A stretch of 13,483 bases of DNA from JTS-RE37 sp041743425 (GTDB lineage Bacteria; Bacteroidota; Bacteroidia; Flavobacteriales; Flavobacteriaceae), in contig JBGTMS010000188.1 in assembly GCA_041743425.1 (NCBI GenBank), forward strand, positions 1-13,483. The letters run 5' to 3'. A program made the position numbers and the translations under genes. Positions within the stretch are counted from its first letter, which is position 1. Each line of letters starts with the position of its first letter. Below are positions 7,713 to 12,896 of the stretch, one piece after another. The notes below the pieces were generated by a model. That model was not told the DNA's origin, made no database searches, and saw nothing but the letters and a program-made list of their open reading frames with translations.

Positions 7713-8165
7713 ATGAACCCGGACAGGATCCTTGCTTTATTGCCGTATGCCCACCCATTTCTATTTGTTGATTCGCTCAGCCGGATAGATGATGATGGGG
7801 TGGAGGGAAGGTTTTTGTTCAGAAATGAGCTGGATTTTTACAAGGGGCATTTTAAAGACGAACCTGTGACTCCAGGCGTCATCCTTACAGAATGTTGCGC
7901 TCAAATTGGGCTGGTCTGTCTGGGCATCCACCTGCAACTAAAGACTGGCAGATCCGAAGTCGGCTCCCTCTCTGTCGCAATGAGCGATTCTGAAATGGAG
8001 TTTTACCTTCCGGTCTTCCCCGGGGAAAGCGTCGTGGTCCGGTCCGAAAAGATGTATTTTCGATTTTCAAAGCTCAAATGCCGGGTAAGAATGTACAATG
8101 AGCGTGAACAACTTGTATGCAAAGGTGTTATCTCTGGGATGTTTAAATCCGCCATAAATGGATAG
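7713..8165 (+). CDS. FabZ-like 3-hydroxyacyl-ACP dehydratase (hotdog fold)
   Basis: The 150-residue single hotdog domain carries the FabZ-type signatures LLPYAHPFLFVDSL near the N-terminus and FYKGHFKDEPVTPGVILTEC with His46 and Glu60 as the expected catalytic pair. These are followed by the CAQIG helix. It would dehydrate 3-hydroxyacyl-ACP to trans-2-enoyl-ACP. The ATG at 7713 is preferred; an in-frame TTG at 7710 adds only one residue and has no better support. Length matches FabZ. The last 8 nt overlap the start of the ketosynthase gene (ATGGATAG at 8158-8165), and 27 nt separate it from the reductase gene upstream. A duplicate of the housekeeping FabZ placed in a secondary-metabolite operon is the most economical view. 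Confidence 0.87.
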   Translation: MNPDRILALLPYAHPFLFVDSLSRIDDDGVEGRFLFRNELDFYKGHFKDEPVTPGVILTECCAQIGLVCLGIHLQLKTGRSEVGSLSVAMSDSEMEFYLPVFPGESVVVRSEKMYFRFSKLKCRVRMYNEREQLVCKGVISGMFKSAING

Positions 8166-9435
8166 ACGTGTGGTAATTACGGGTTTGGGAATCTGCGCTC
8201 CGAATGGAACGGACCTGAACACCTTCGCTGTTAACCTGGCCCGGGGTGGTAGTGGGATTACCTGGCATCCCGAATTGAAAACATTGAATTTCGGCTGTCA
8301 GATCGCCGGGAAGCCTGCATTTCCCGAAGCCCGCATGGATAACTATTTTACCCCTCTGCAACAACGTGGCCTTAATTCTTCCGGGCTGGTATACGGAGTG
8401 ATGGCAGGGATGGACGCCTGGCGGGACGCAGGACGGTCGTTCCAAGAGGGCGAAAACCCGGAATGGGACAGCGGGATCATTTTTGGAACGGGAATTCTGG
8501 GGGTGGACAAATTTCGGGAATCGATATATCTGGTGGATGCCGGGAATGTGAGACGACTGGGAAGTACTTCGGTCATCCAGACCATGGCCAGCGGGATCAG
8601 TGCCTATCTGGGGGGTATTCTCGGCTGTGGGAATCAGGTGACCACTAATTCTTCGGCGTGCAGCACCGGGACGGAAGGTATCCTTATGGCCTATGAGAGA
8701 ATCAGGGCGGGGCGGGCAGAACGAATGCTGACGGGAAGTTGCAGTGATAGCGGGCCTTATGTCTGGGGCGGTTTTGATGCCATGCGCATCTTACCACGAA
8801 ATTTTAATGACAACCCTGAGGCAGCGAGCCGGCCCATGAGTGCCACGGCTTCGGGGTTTGTCCCGGGGAGCGGGGCAGGGGCGCTGCATCTGGAATCTTT
8901 GGAGAGTGCAAGGAAAAGGGGCGTAAGGATTTATGCAGAGGTGTTGGGAGGTGCAGTGAACAGCGGGGGGCAGCGGGATGGCGGAAGCATGACAGCGCCC
9001 AATAGCCGGGCTGTACAGCGGTGCATACAGGAGGCACTGGCACATTCGGGAGTAAGGGCGCAAGAGGTGGATGGCATCAACGGTCATCTCACGGCCACCT
9101 CTAAAGATGCCACAGAGGTAGAGAACTGGGTGCTTGCCCTGGATCGTAGGGGGTCCGATTTTCCTTATATCAATTCCTTTAAAAGCATGACCGGACATTG
9201 TCTGGCCGCGGCAGGAAGCATTGAATGTGTGGCATCTGTACTCCAGTTCAGGGATCAGGTCATTTTCGGAAATAGGAACTGTGAAGATCTCCATCCGGAG
9301 ATTAAAGGTCTTATCGGGGAAACGAAAGTGCCGGCGGTAACCATAGATGTTGCTCCTTCTATTATAGCCAAAGCGAGTTTTGGCTTTGGAGATGTAAATG
9401 CCTGTGTTATCTTTAAGGCCTTTACAGCTGATTGA
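8158..9435 (+). CDS. FabF-like beta-ketoacyl-ACP synthase
   Basis: The 425-residue protein is a decarboxylating ketosynthase of the KAS I/II family. It begins RRVVITGLGICAPNG, has the nucleophile Cys168 in NSSACSTGTEG, His310 in INGHLTATSKDATEVENW and Lys342/His347 in SFKSMTGHCLAAAGS. The Cys-His-His triad and Lys are thus complete, so this is not a chain-length-factor partner, in which the Cys is lost. The first His motif is altered: the usual NAHGTST reads NGHLTAT. It would condense acyl units with malonyl-ACP to lengthen a starter chain on the ACP encoded next. The coding sequence looks richer in G and C than the flanking TerC and E1 genes. The start overlaps the dehydratase stop by 8 nt. 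A 107-nt gap without a clear terminator precedes the ACP gene. Confidence 0.9.
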   Translation: MDRRVVITGLGICAPNGTDLNTFAVNLARGGSGITWHPELKTLNFGCQIAGKPAFPEARMDNYFTPLQQRGLNSSGLVYGVMAGMDAWRDAGRSFQEGENPEWDSGIIFGTGILGVDKFRESIYLVDAGNVRRLGSTSVIQTMASGISAYLGGILGCGNQVTTNSSACSTGTEGILMAYERIRAGRAERMLTGSCSDSGPYVWGGFDAMRILPRNFNDNPEAASRPMSATASGFVPGSGAGALHLESLESARKRGVRIYAEVLGGAVNSGGQRDGGSMTAPNSRAVQRCIQEALAHSGVRAQEVDGINGHLTATSKDATEVENWVLALDRRGSDFPYINSFKSMTGHCLAAAGSIECVASVLQFRDQVIFGNRNCEDLHPEIKGLIGETKVPAVTIDVAPSIIAKASFGFGDVNACVIFKAFTAD

Positions 9436-9542
9436 CAATGACCGGGTATATCGTATAATAAAGAAGGCCTGCAAAGCCTCTGAACTGCCGTGTAACACAT
9501 ACGGTACCCCCGAACTAAGACTCATGGTTTACCTTAGAATTA

Positions 9543-9797
9543 ATGACTGAAGAAGCGCGTTACGAAAAATTAAAAAGTATTGTCAAGGTCTACCTTCCGG
9601 AAGACGTTTCTGTGGAAACCATCCGGCCGGAAAGTCATTTTATAAATGAACTGAATATCAATTCGGCCCATCTGGTTGACATTGTATTAGATGTTGAAGA
9701 TGCTTTTGGGATCATCTTTGAAAATGAAGATATGGACCAGATGATTACCGTCTCGGATGCCTTGCGTCTTATCGATAGAAAACTGGCTGCTCTCTGA
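9543..9797 (+). CDS. Acyl carrier protein of the polyketide/fatty-acid operon
   Basis: The 84-residue acidic protein has the length and helix pattern of an acyl carrier protein. The phosphopantetheine site is expected at Ser41 in LNINSAHLVDIVLDVEDAFGI. The usual DSL is here NSA, with Asn replacing the conserved Asp and Ala replacing the following Leu; the helix II sequence LVDIVLDVEDAFGI is otherwise typical. It would carry the growing acyl chain for the neighbouring ketosynthase, dehydratase and reductase. It probably closes the operon, since 152 nt of non-coding sequence follow, although no intrinsic terminator is evident there. The ATG at 9543 directly follows an A/T-rich stretch with no clear ribosome binding site, as is usual for these bacteria. 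The modified DSL motif does not rule out function, because the Ser is kept. Confidence 0.9.
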   Translation: MTEEARYEKLKSIVKVYLPEDVSVETIRPESHFINELNINSAHLVDIVLDVEDAFGIIFENEDMDQMITVSDALRLIDRKLAAL

Positions 9798-9945
9798 CAA
9801 AAATCAATGCTCTTTATGGCTCACTCTCGGGCCTGAGGCGCTCCAAATCAGTACAGGAATATAATCTGCCGTCCAAGGGTCGGGATATTCGTTGGAACGA
9901 TAAAATTCCTACAGTCCTGCCTGTTTTTATATCGTGGAAAAGGGC

Positions 9946-9952
9946 TAATTTG
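9946..9952 (+). promoter_or_regulatory. Possible -7 element for the small exported protein gene
   Basis: TAATTTG followed by C resembles TAnnTTTG with one base missing from the spacer. It lies 24 nt before the ATG at 9977, a distance that suits a short leader. It also argues against a longer coding start at the TTG at 9950, which would overlap this element. No -33 TTG is seen. Confidence 0.25.
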
Positions 9953-9976
9953 CAGGCAGAACTTCATCCAATGATT

Positions 9977-10318
9977 ATGAAAAGACCGATGTTATGGCAC
10001 CTGGCCTTTATTTTGTGCCTGGCAGTTACTTGTGCACGCGCTCAATCACAGGAAGCGAACCTACAAGTGAGTAAGGAAATAAAAGTCAGGCAAAAAACGG
10101 TTATGGAACAATATGAGCCTACAATGATTCTTCCAGTAGATGACCGGATTCGTCTAAAAAAGGAACGGCTGGCTGAAATCAGAAAGCGGCAGGAGATTCT
10201 CGATACTTTGAGTATTTCTGACAGAAGGAAAAGAAAACTGCTGAGAGATCTCTACAATGCCCCTCATTCTGATCAGTGGGAGAAACTTATTGCTGATCTT
10301 GAATTTCAGGATCAATAA
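9977..10318 (+). CDS. Small exported protein of unknown function
   Basis: The 113-residue product starts MKRPMLWHLAFILCLAVTC and has a classic signal peptide with a likely cleavage after ARA (residue 22), giving a secreted or periplasmic protein of about 91 residues. The mature part is highly charged and predicted helical, with Lys/Arg/Glu-rich stretches such as RIRLKKERLAEIRKRQE and DRRKRKLLRDLYNAP. I do not recognise a family. The ATG at 9977 is chosen because it puts the basic residues directly before the hydrophobic core; an ATG at 9971 adds two residues. The gene follows the ACP gene in the same direction after about 180 nt and converges on the ArsC-like gene, with only 52 nt between the stops. 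Nothing visible ties it to lipid synthesis. Confidence 0.6.
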   Translation: MKRPMLWHLAFILCLAVTCARAQSQEANLQVSKEIKVRQKTVMEQYEPTMILPVDDRIRLKKERLAEIRKRQEILDTLSISDRRKRKLLRDLYNAPHSDQWEKLIADLEFQDQ

Positions 10319-10370
10319 CCCGCTTCGGGAACAAGAACTTCATGTTATAAAGGGCATCTGAAGATAAAAA

Positions 10371-10778
10371 CTACTGTGCAGGCGGGCTTTCCTGCAATAA
10401 TTGCATCACTTTGGACGGAGACTCCACCTGAATGATATGCTTTCCCTTAAAGGCAATAGGATGCTGCAGGAGGACAGGATTATGCTGAATCATTTTGATC
10501 CAGTCATCTACGCTAAAATCTGAGAATTGTACATCGGGCGCATCCGGATGATCTGTGGCAAAGAGATCCCCAAGAGACACCCCCAATTCGTCTGCCAAGG
10601 ATACCCAGATGGTATCCGCTATTTTCGTTTTACTGATATCAATATCCCGGACTTTTGCTGCAATGCCCTGCACATAACCAAAAGTTTGTTTCCCTATACT
10701 GGTTTGTGAGTTGTAAATTAGTGTGAACTGGCGCTGGTCAGAAGCCATGCTGCCTATATCATCCTTCATGGAGGTCAT
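10371..10778 (-). CDS. ArsC/Spx-like thioredoxin-fold protein lacking all cysteines
   Basis: The 135-residue product resembles the ArsC family. It has a beta strand plus loop FTLIYNSQTSIGKQT (18-32), where true arsenate reductases carry the catalytic NPxCxxS; a helical middle with ISKTKIADTIWVSLADELG; and the late PVLLQHPIAFKGKHIIQ block (101-117) with the cis-proline motif. The catalytic cysteine is replaced, and the whole protein contains no cysteine, so it cannot act as a thiol reductase. A binding or regulatory role is more likely. It starts 1 nt after the stop of the upstream hibernation-factor-like gene, so the two are translationally coupled. ATGs at 10769 and 10748 are possible later starts. 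The function is unknown and the family assignment is by fold-level similarity only. Confidence 0.7.
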   Translation of the reverse strand: MTSMKDDIGSMASDQRQFTLIYNSQTSIGKQTFGYVQGIAAKVRDIDISKTKIADTIWVSLADELGVSLGDLFATDHPDAPDVQFSDFSVDDWIKMIQHNPVLLQHPIAFKGKHIIQVESPSKVMQLLQESPPAQ

Positions 10779-10779
10779 A

Positions 10780-11082
10780 TTAGGAACGTTTCATTTTTTC
10801 TTTCCTTTTGCGCAGTTGAATTTCCAGATCATTCGTGGTTTCTGCAATAGAGGCTTCAAATTTGGAGTGGCTGGCCTGTGCGTAGAGCCGGATCCCCGGA
10901 AGGTTTAACTGAATCCCGCAAATCTTGCCTGTCTCCTGTTCCGTGGTGTTCTCTTTTTTGAAAATGATATCGGCGCTAATGATAAAATCATATTTATCTT
11001 CAAGCTTTTCAAGACGTTTTAAGGTCATCATTTCGAGCCTTTCACTGGCCTTTACGTGGTCATACTCAAAATTAATCTGCAT
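10780..11082 (-). CDS. HPF/RaiA-family ribosome-associated protein
   Basis: From the ATG at 11082 the protein has 100 residues, beginning MQINFEYDHVKASERLEMMT and continuing with LKRLEKLEDKYDFIISADI and a C-terminal ASIAETTNDLEIQLRKRKEKMKRS. The strand-helix-strand-strand-strand-helix order and basic tail are those of the short hibernation-promoting-factor family, which binds the 30S subunit near the decoding centre and silences or stores ribosomes in slow growth. An ATG at 11091 would add MPA. Any start farther upstream, such as the TTG at 11130, falls inside the predicted promoter. No long HPF C-terminal dimerisation domain is present. The next gene, encoding a Cys-less ArsC-like protein, follows after 1 nt. 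The family call is good, but whether this is the main hibernation factor of the cell or a paralogue cannot be told. Confidence 0.82.
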   Translation of the reverse strand: MQINFEYDHVKASERLEMMTLKRLEKLEDKYDFIISADIIFKKENTTEQETGKICGIQLNLPGIRLYAQASHSKFEASIAETTNDLEIQLRKRKEKMKRS

Positions 11083-11127
11083 TGCGGGCATATTTGCTAT
11101 GAAAGTAGAAAGGGCCGGGGCTATTTC

Positions 11128-11135
11128 CAAATTTA
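11128..11135 (-). promoter_or_regulatory. Bacteroidetes-type -7 element for the HPF/ArsC-like pair
   Basis: Read on the minus strand, TAAATTTG is a perfect TAnnTTTG match. It lies 46 nt upstream of the ATG at 11082. Its position rules out coding starts above about 11120 for the HPF-like gene. No TTG -33 element is seen at the right distance. Confidence 0.5.
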
Positions 11136-11291
11136 ATTTAAGGTTAAGGCATTTATTTTTTTCTCGGGAAAGATGGCCTTTACTAATAATTTATAGTTAA
11201 AGTCTGAATTTCTTGTACTTAGAAGTAGGATGTTTACCCGGAAATGCTTAATTTCAATCTCCCATTGTGTCACCCCTAAATCTACTCTACC

Positions 11292-11630
11292 ATGAAAACA
11301 CAACAAAGAGCTTCAGAACTCTCAGGCAAAACCGACTCCAATACCGCCATGCTGCGGTTGGAAAGAAACAATCAGAACCTTTCCTTTCTTCGTGAGAAAC
11401 TCAGTTCTTACGTATGCGAACCTCGCACGCTCAACCTATATGAAAGGAAGGAAATGCTTAAAGATCGACTTGAAGGCATGTGCAGCAGCAATCAGGAATT
11501 AATCAACTCCATGAAAAAAAGTGCGATGCTTTTCACAGATCCTATGGAAATCATCCGAGAGCAACGGCAAGCCTTGCTGGAGCTTGAACAAAATGTGCTG
11601 GACTACATCGGTTTGGCCAAAGTACACTGA
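11292..11630 (+). CDS. Small hypothetical protein, probably helical
   Basis: The 112-residue soluble protein has no signal peptide or membrane segment. It is rich in Leu, Glu, Lys and Arg, with heptad-like stretches (AMLRLERNNQNLSFLREKL, EIIREQRQALLELEQNVLDY) that suggest a helical bundle or coiled coil. It has two cysteines, Cys42 in SYVCEPRTL and Cys64 in GMCSSNQ. I do not recognise a family. The ATG at 11292 follows about 160 nt of non-coding sequence shared with the divergent HPF-like gene. Its stop TGA (11628-11630) directly abuts the stop of the convergent TerC gene, so transcripts from the two sides must overlap or end inside coding sequence. Coding potential is supported mainly by the clean ORF and the exact abutment, not by homology. 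Confidence 0.6.
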   Translation: MKTQQRASELSGKTDSNTAMLRLERNNQNLSFLREKLSSYVCEPRTLNLYERKEMLKDRLEGMCSSNQELINSMKKSAMLFTDPMEIIREQRQALLELEQNVLDYIGLAKVH

Positions 11631-12584
11631 TCATATCTCTGAATTTGTTTCTTTCTCAGGGATCATTACAGAAGCAATAATTCCTGCCGAAAGTGATACT
11701 ACAATTACCGTCAGTGAAACCCATTCCTCCAGTTCCACATAATGTGTAAACAGCATCTTTAATCCAACAAACGCCAGGATCACTACCAGACTGTAGTTAA
11801 TGAACCTGAACTTGGCAAGCATACGGGACACGAGAAAGTACATAGATCGCAATCCCAGGATGGCAAGGATGTTGGAACTGAAGACGATAAACGGATCCGC
11901 TGTAATCGCCAGAATGGCAGGGATGCTGTCAAGAGCGAAAAGGATATCGGTCAGTTCAATGATAATCAGTGCGACAAAAAGCGGGGTAGCGGCCCTTACC
12001 CCCATCTTCTTTACAAAGAAATGATTGCCATACATATTAGCGGTTATAGGGTACACTTTTTTCAGTAGCCGGAACACCAGCGAATTCTTGGGATTAAATT
12101 CGTGCTGGTCAGAACGCAGCATCTTAAAGGCCGTATATAGGAGGAAGAGCCCGAAGACGTAGATGATCCATTCAAAATGGGTAATAAGCGTCACTCCGAA
12201 AAGGATCATGGATGCCCGGAAAAAGATGGCCCCAAGGATACCCCAGAATAACACGCGATGCTGATATTGTGCCGGGATCTGAAAGGCGGAAAAGATCACG
12301 GCGATCACAAAAATATTATCAATGCTCAGCGATAGCTCTATGAGATATCCGGTAATATATTTAAGCACGGCGGTACCCGCTGTCAGATTGGTTGGGTTAT
12401 CCATGATCCCTTCGGCAAAAATCCAGTAGATGACGCCGCTAAAGGCCAGGGCGACACTCACCCATACGGCCGTCCATATGGCGGCTTCCCTTGATTTTAT
12501 AACATGATCCTCTTTATTAAAGACCCCGAGGTCGATAGCAAGGAAAATAACAATCAACCCGATAAATATACCCCAGACCAACAT
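11631..12584 (-). CDS. TerC-family integral membrane protein
   Basis: The 317-residue protein has about nine hydrophobic segments, starting at LVWGIFIGLIVIFLAIDLG. It carries the TerC hallmark acidic motifs inside membrane helices: Glu83 and SIDNIF (87-92), and ELTDILFALDSIPAIL (210-225), which are thought to line a metal ion path. TerC/Alx/YceF-type proteins have been linked to manganese export, metal loading of exported enzymes and tellurite resistance. Length and motif order match the Alx-like branch. The Mn2+-sensing yybP-ykoY riboswitch, often found upstream of such genes, was not recognised in the leader; instead there is a perfect -7 element close to the start. The gene's stop abuts that of the convergent small gene. 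A 312-nt non-coding region separates its start from the MFS gene upstream. Confidence 0.92.
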   Translation of the reverse strand: MLVWGIFIGLIVIFLAIDLGVFNKEDHVIKSREAAIWTAVWVSVALAFSGVIYWIFAEGIMDNPTNLTAGTAVLKYITGYLIELSLSIDNIFVIAVIFSAFQIPAQYQHRVLFWGILGAIFFRASMILFGVTLITHFEWIIYVFGLFLLYTAFKMLRSDQHEFNPKNSLVFRLLKKVYPITANMYGNHFFVKKMGVRAATPLFVALIIIELTDILFALDSIPAILAITADPFIVFSSNILAILGLRSMYFLVSRMLAKFRFINYSLVVILAFVGLKMLFTHYVELEEWVSLTVIVVSLSAGIIASVMIPEKETNSEI

Positions 12585-12603
12585 GGATGCCGATTTTTGG
12601 TTT

Positions 12604-12611
12604 CAAAGATA
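12604..12611 (-). promoter_or_regulatory. Bacteroidetes-type -7 element for the TerC gene
   Basis: Read on the minus strand, TATCTTTG is a perfect TAnnTTTG match, 19 nt before the ATG at 12584, giving a very short leader. The -33 region, about 19 nt farther upstream, has ATT in place of the consensus TTG. This promoter leaves no room for a long 5' regulatory RNA such as a manganese riboswitch unless a second start site lies upstream. Confidence 0.5.
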
Positions 12612-12644
12612 GACATCCTTCCTATTACTTAATCACGGGTTTTA

Positions 12645-12662
12645 AAAGGGATGTAAAGGGAT
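12645..12662. repeat. Two AAAGGGAT direct repeats, 10 bp apart, upstream of the TerC promoter
   Basis: AAAGGGAT occurs at 12645-12652 and 12655-12662, a start-to-start distance of 10 bp, about one helical turn. A related AAAAGGGG lies at 12669-12676. On the minus strand they fall roughly 50-60 nt upstream of the predicted TerC transcription start, a usual place for an activator binding direct repeats. They may also be chance in an A/G-rich stretch. Confidence 0.35.
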
Positions 12663-12760
12663 TAAAATAAAAGGGGAAAAGACACAATTGCATCATACTT
12701 ATGGTGTGCTGTGGCGTAATTAAACGTTAAGAATTTTTATTTACAGTAATTTTTACTACC

Positions 12761-12780
12761 GTCCGATAGTCCGACCGGAC
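12761..12780. promoter_or_regulatory. Operator-like GC block with direct and inverted repeats
   Basis: GTCCGA occurs at 12761-12766 and 12769-12774, followed by CGGAC (12776-12780), which is complementary to either GTCCG. The CCGACCGG core resembles palindromes bound by TetR-family repressors. It forms a G/C island inside A/T-rich sequence. A -7-like TAATTTTT on the plus strand (12747-12754) would place a start site at the block, but no plus-strand gene follows. No regulator gene lies in the window. Confidence 0.35.
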
Positions 12781-12829
12781 AAGAAATCCTTTTCCTAAAC
12801 TAATTTCGGAGGGTTATAAATACAGACTG

Positions 12830-12883
12830 GTGGGGAAATCCCTTAATCAAGGACAGAAAGGGAGATAAAAACGGCTGCCCCGC
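12830..12883 (+). other. Potentially structured RNA element downstream of the MFS stop
   Basis: As plus-strand RNA, GTGGGG (12830-12835) can pair with CCCCGC (12878-12883), including one G-U pair, enclosing TCCCTT (12839-12844) paired with AAGGGA (12858-12863). On the minus strand the outer helix loses its wobble pair but the inner one remains, followed by three Ts, so it could also act as a weak end signal for the MFS transcript. The motif GCTGCCCCGCA (12875-12885 or so) recalls the B12 box, but the rest of a cobalamin riboswitch is missing. Confidence 0.3.
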
Positions 12884-12896
12884 ACTAAGCTCTGGC

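Larger units (their letters stand above)
12585..12896. other. 312-nt non-coding region between the MFS and TerC genes
   Basis: Only very short ORFs occur here (for example 23 codons on the minus strand from 12696 to 12625), and none is convincing. From right to left the region holds a structured GC-containing block (12830-12883), an A/T-rich stretch, an operator-like GC block (12761-12780), a long A/T-rich segment, a helically phased direct repeat (12645-12662) and the TerC promoter (12604-12611). No tRNA or known riboswitch could be supported. Confidence 0.6.

Noticed and set aside
8791..9525. 244-codon minus-strand ORF opposite the ketosynthase gene
   Set aside because: It is a shadow frame of the GC-richer KAS gene, whose catalytic motifs are complete; the antisense translation is Pro/Arg/His-rich with no fold-like pattern.
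9824..9842. GCCTGAGGC hairpin after the ACP gene as an operon terminator
   Set aside because: The stem is only three to four pairs and no T-run follows, so it does not qualify as an intrinsic terminator.
10319..10329. CCCGCTTCGGG hairpin between the convergent small-protein and ArsC-like genes
   Set aside because: A 4-bp stem without a T-tract on either strand; too weak to call a terminator.
11178..11202. Imperfect hairpin CTTTACTA/TAGTTAAAG in the HPF-hypothetical intergenic region
   Set aside because: The stem is A/T-rich with a bulge, fits neither promoter well, and is easily expected by chance in such sequence.
12625..12696. 23-codon minus-strand ORF upstream of TerC
   Set aside because: Too short, low-complexity Phe/Pro/Leu content from a T/C-rich tract, and no initiation signal; likely chance.
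12585..12700. yybP-ykoY manganese riboswitch upstream of the TerC gene
   Set aside because: No matching conserved internal loops were seen on the minus strand, and the predicted promoter leaves a leader of only about 10-15 nt.
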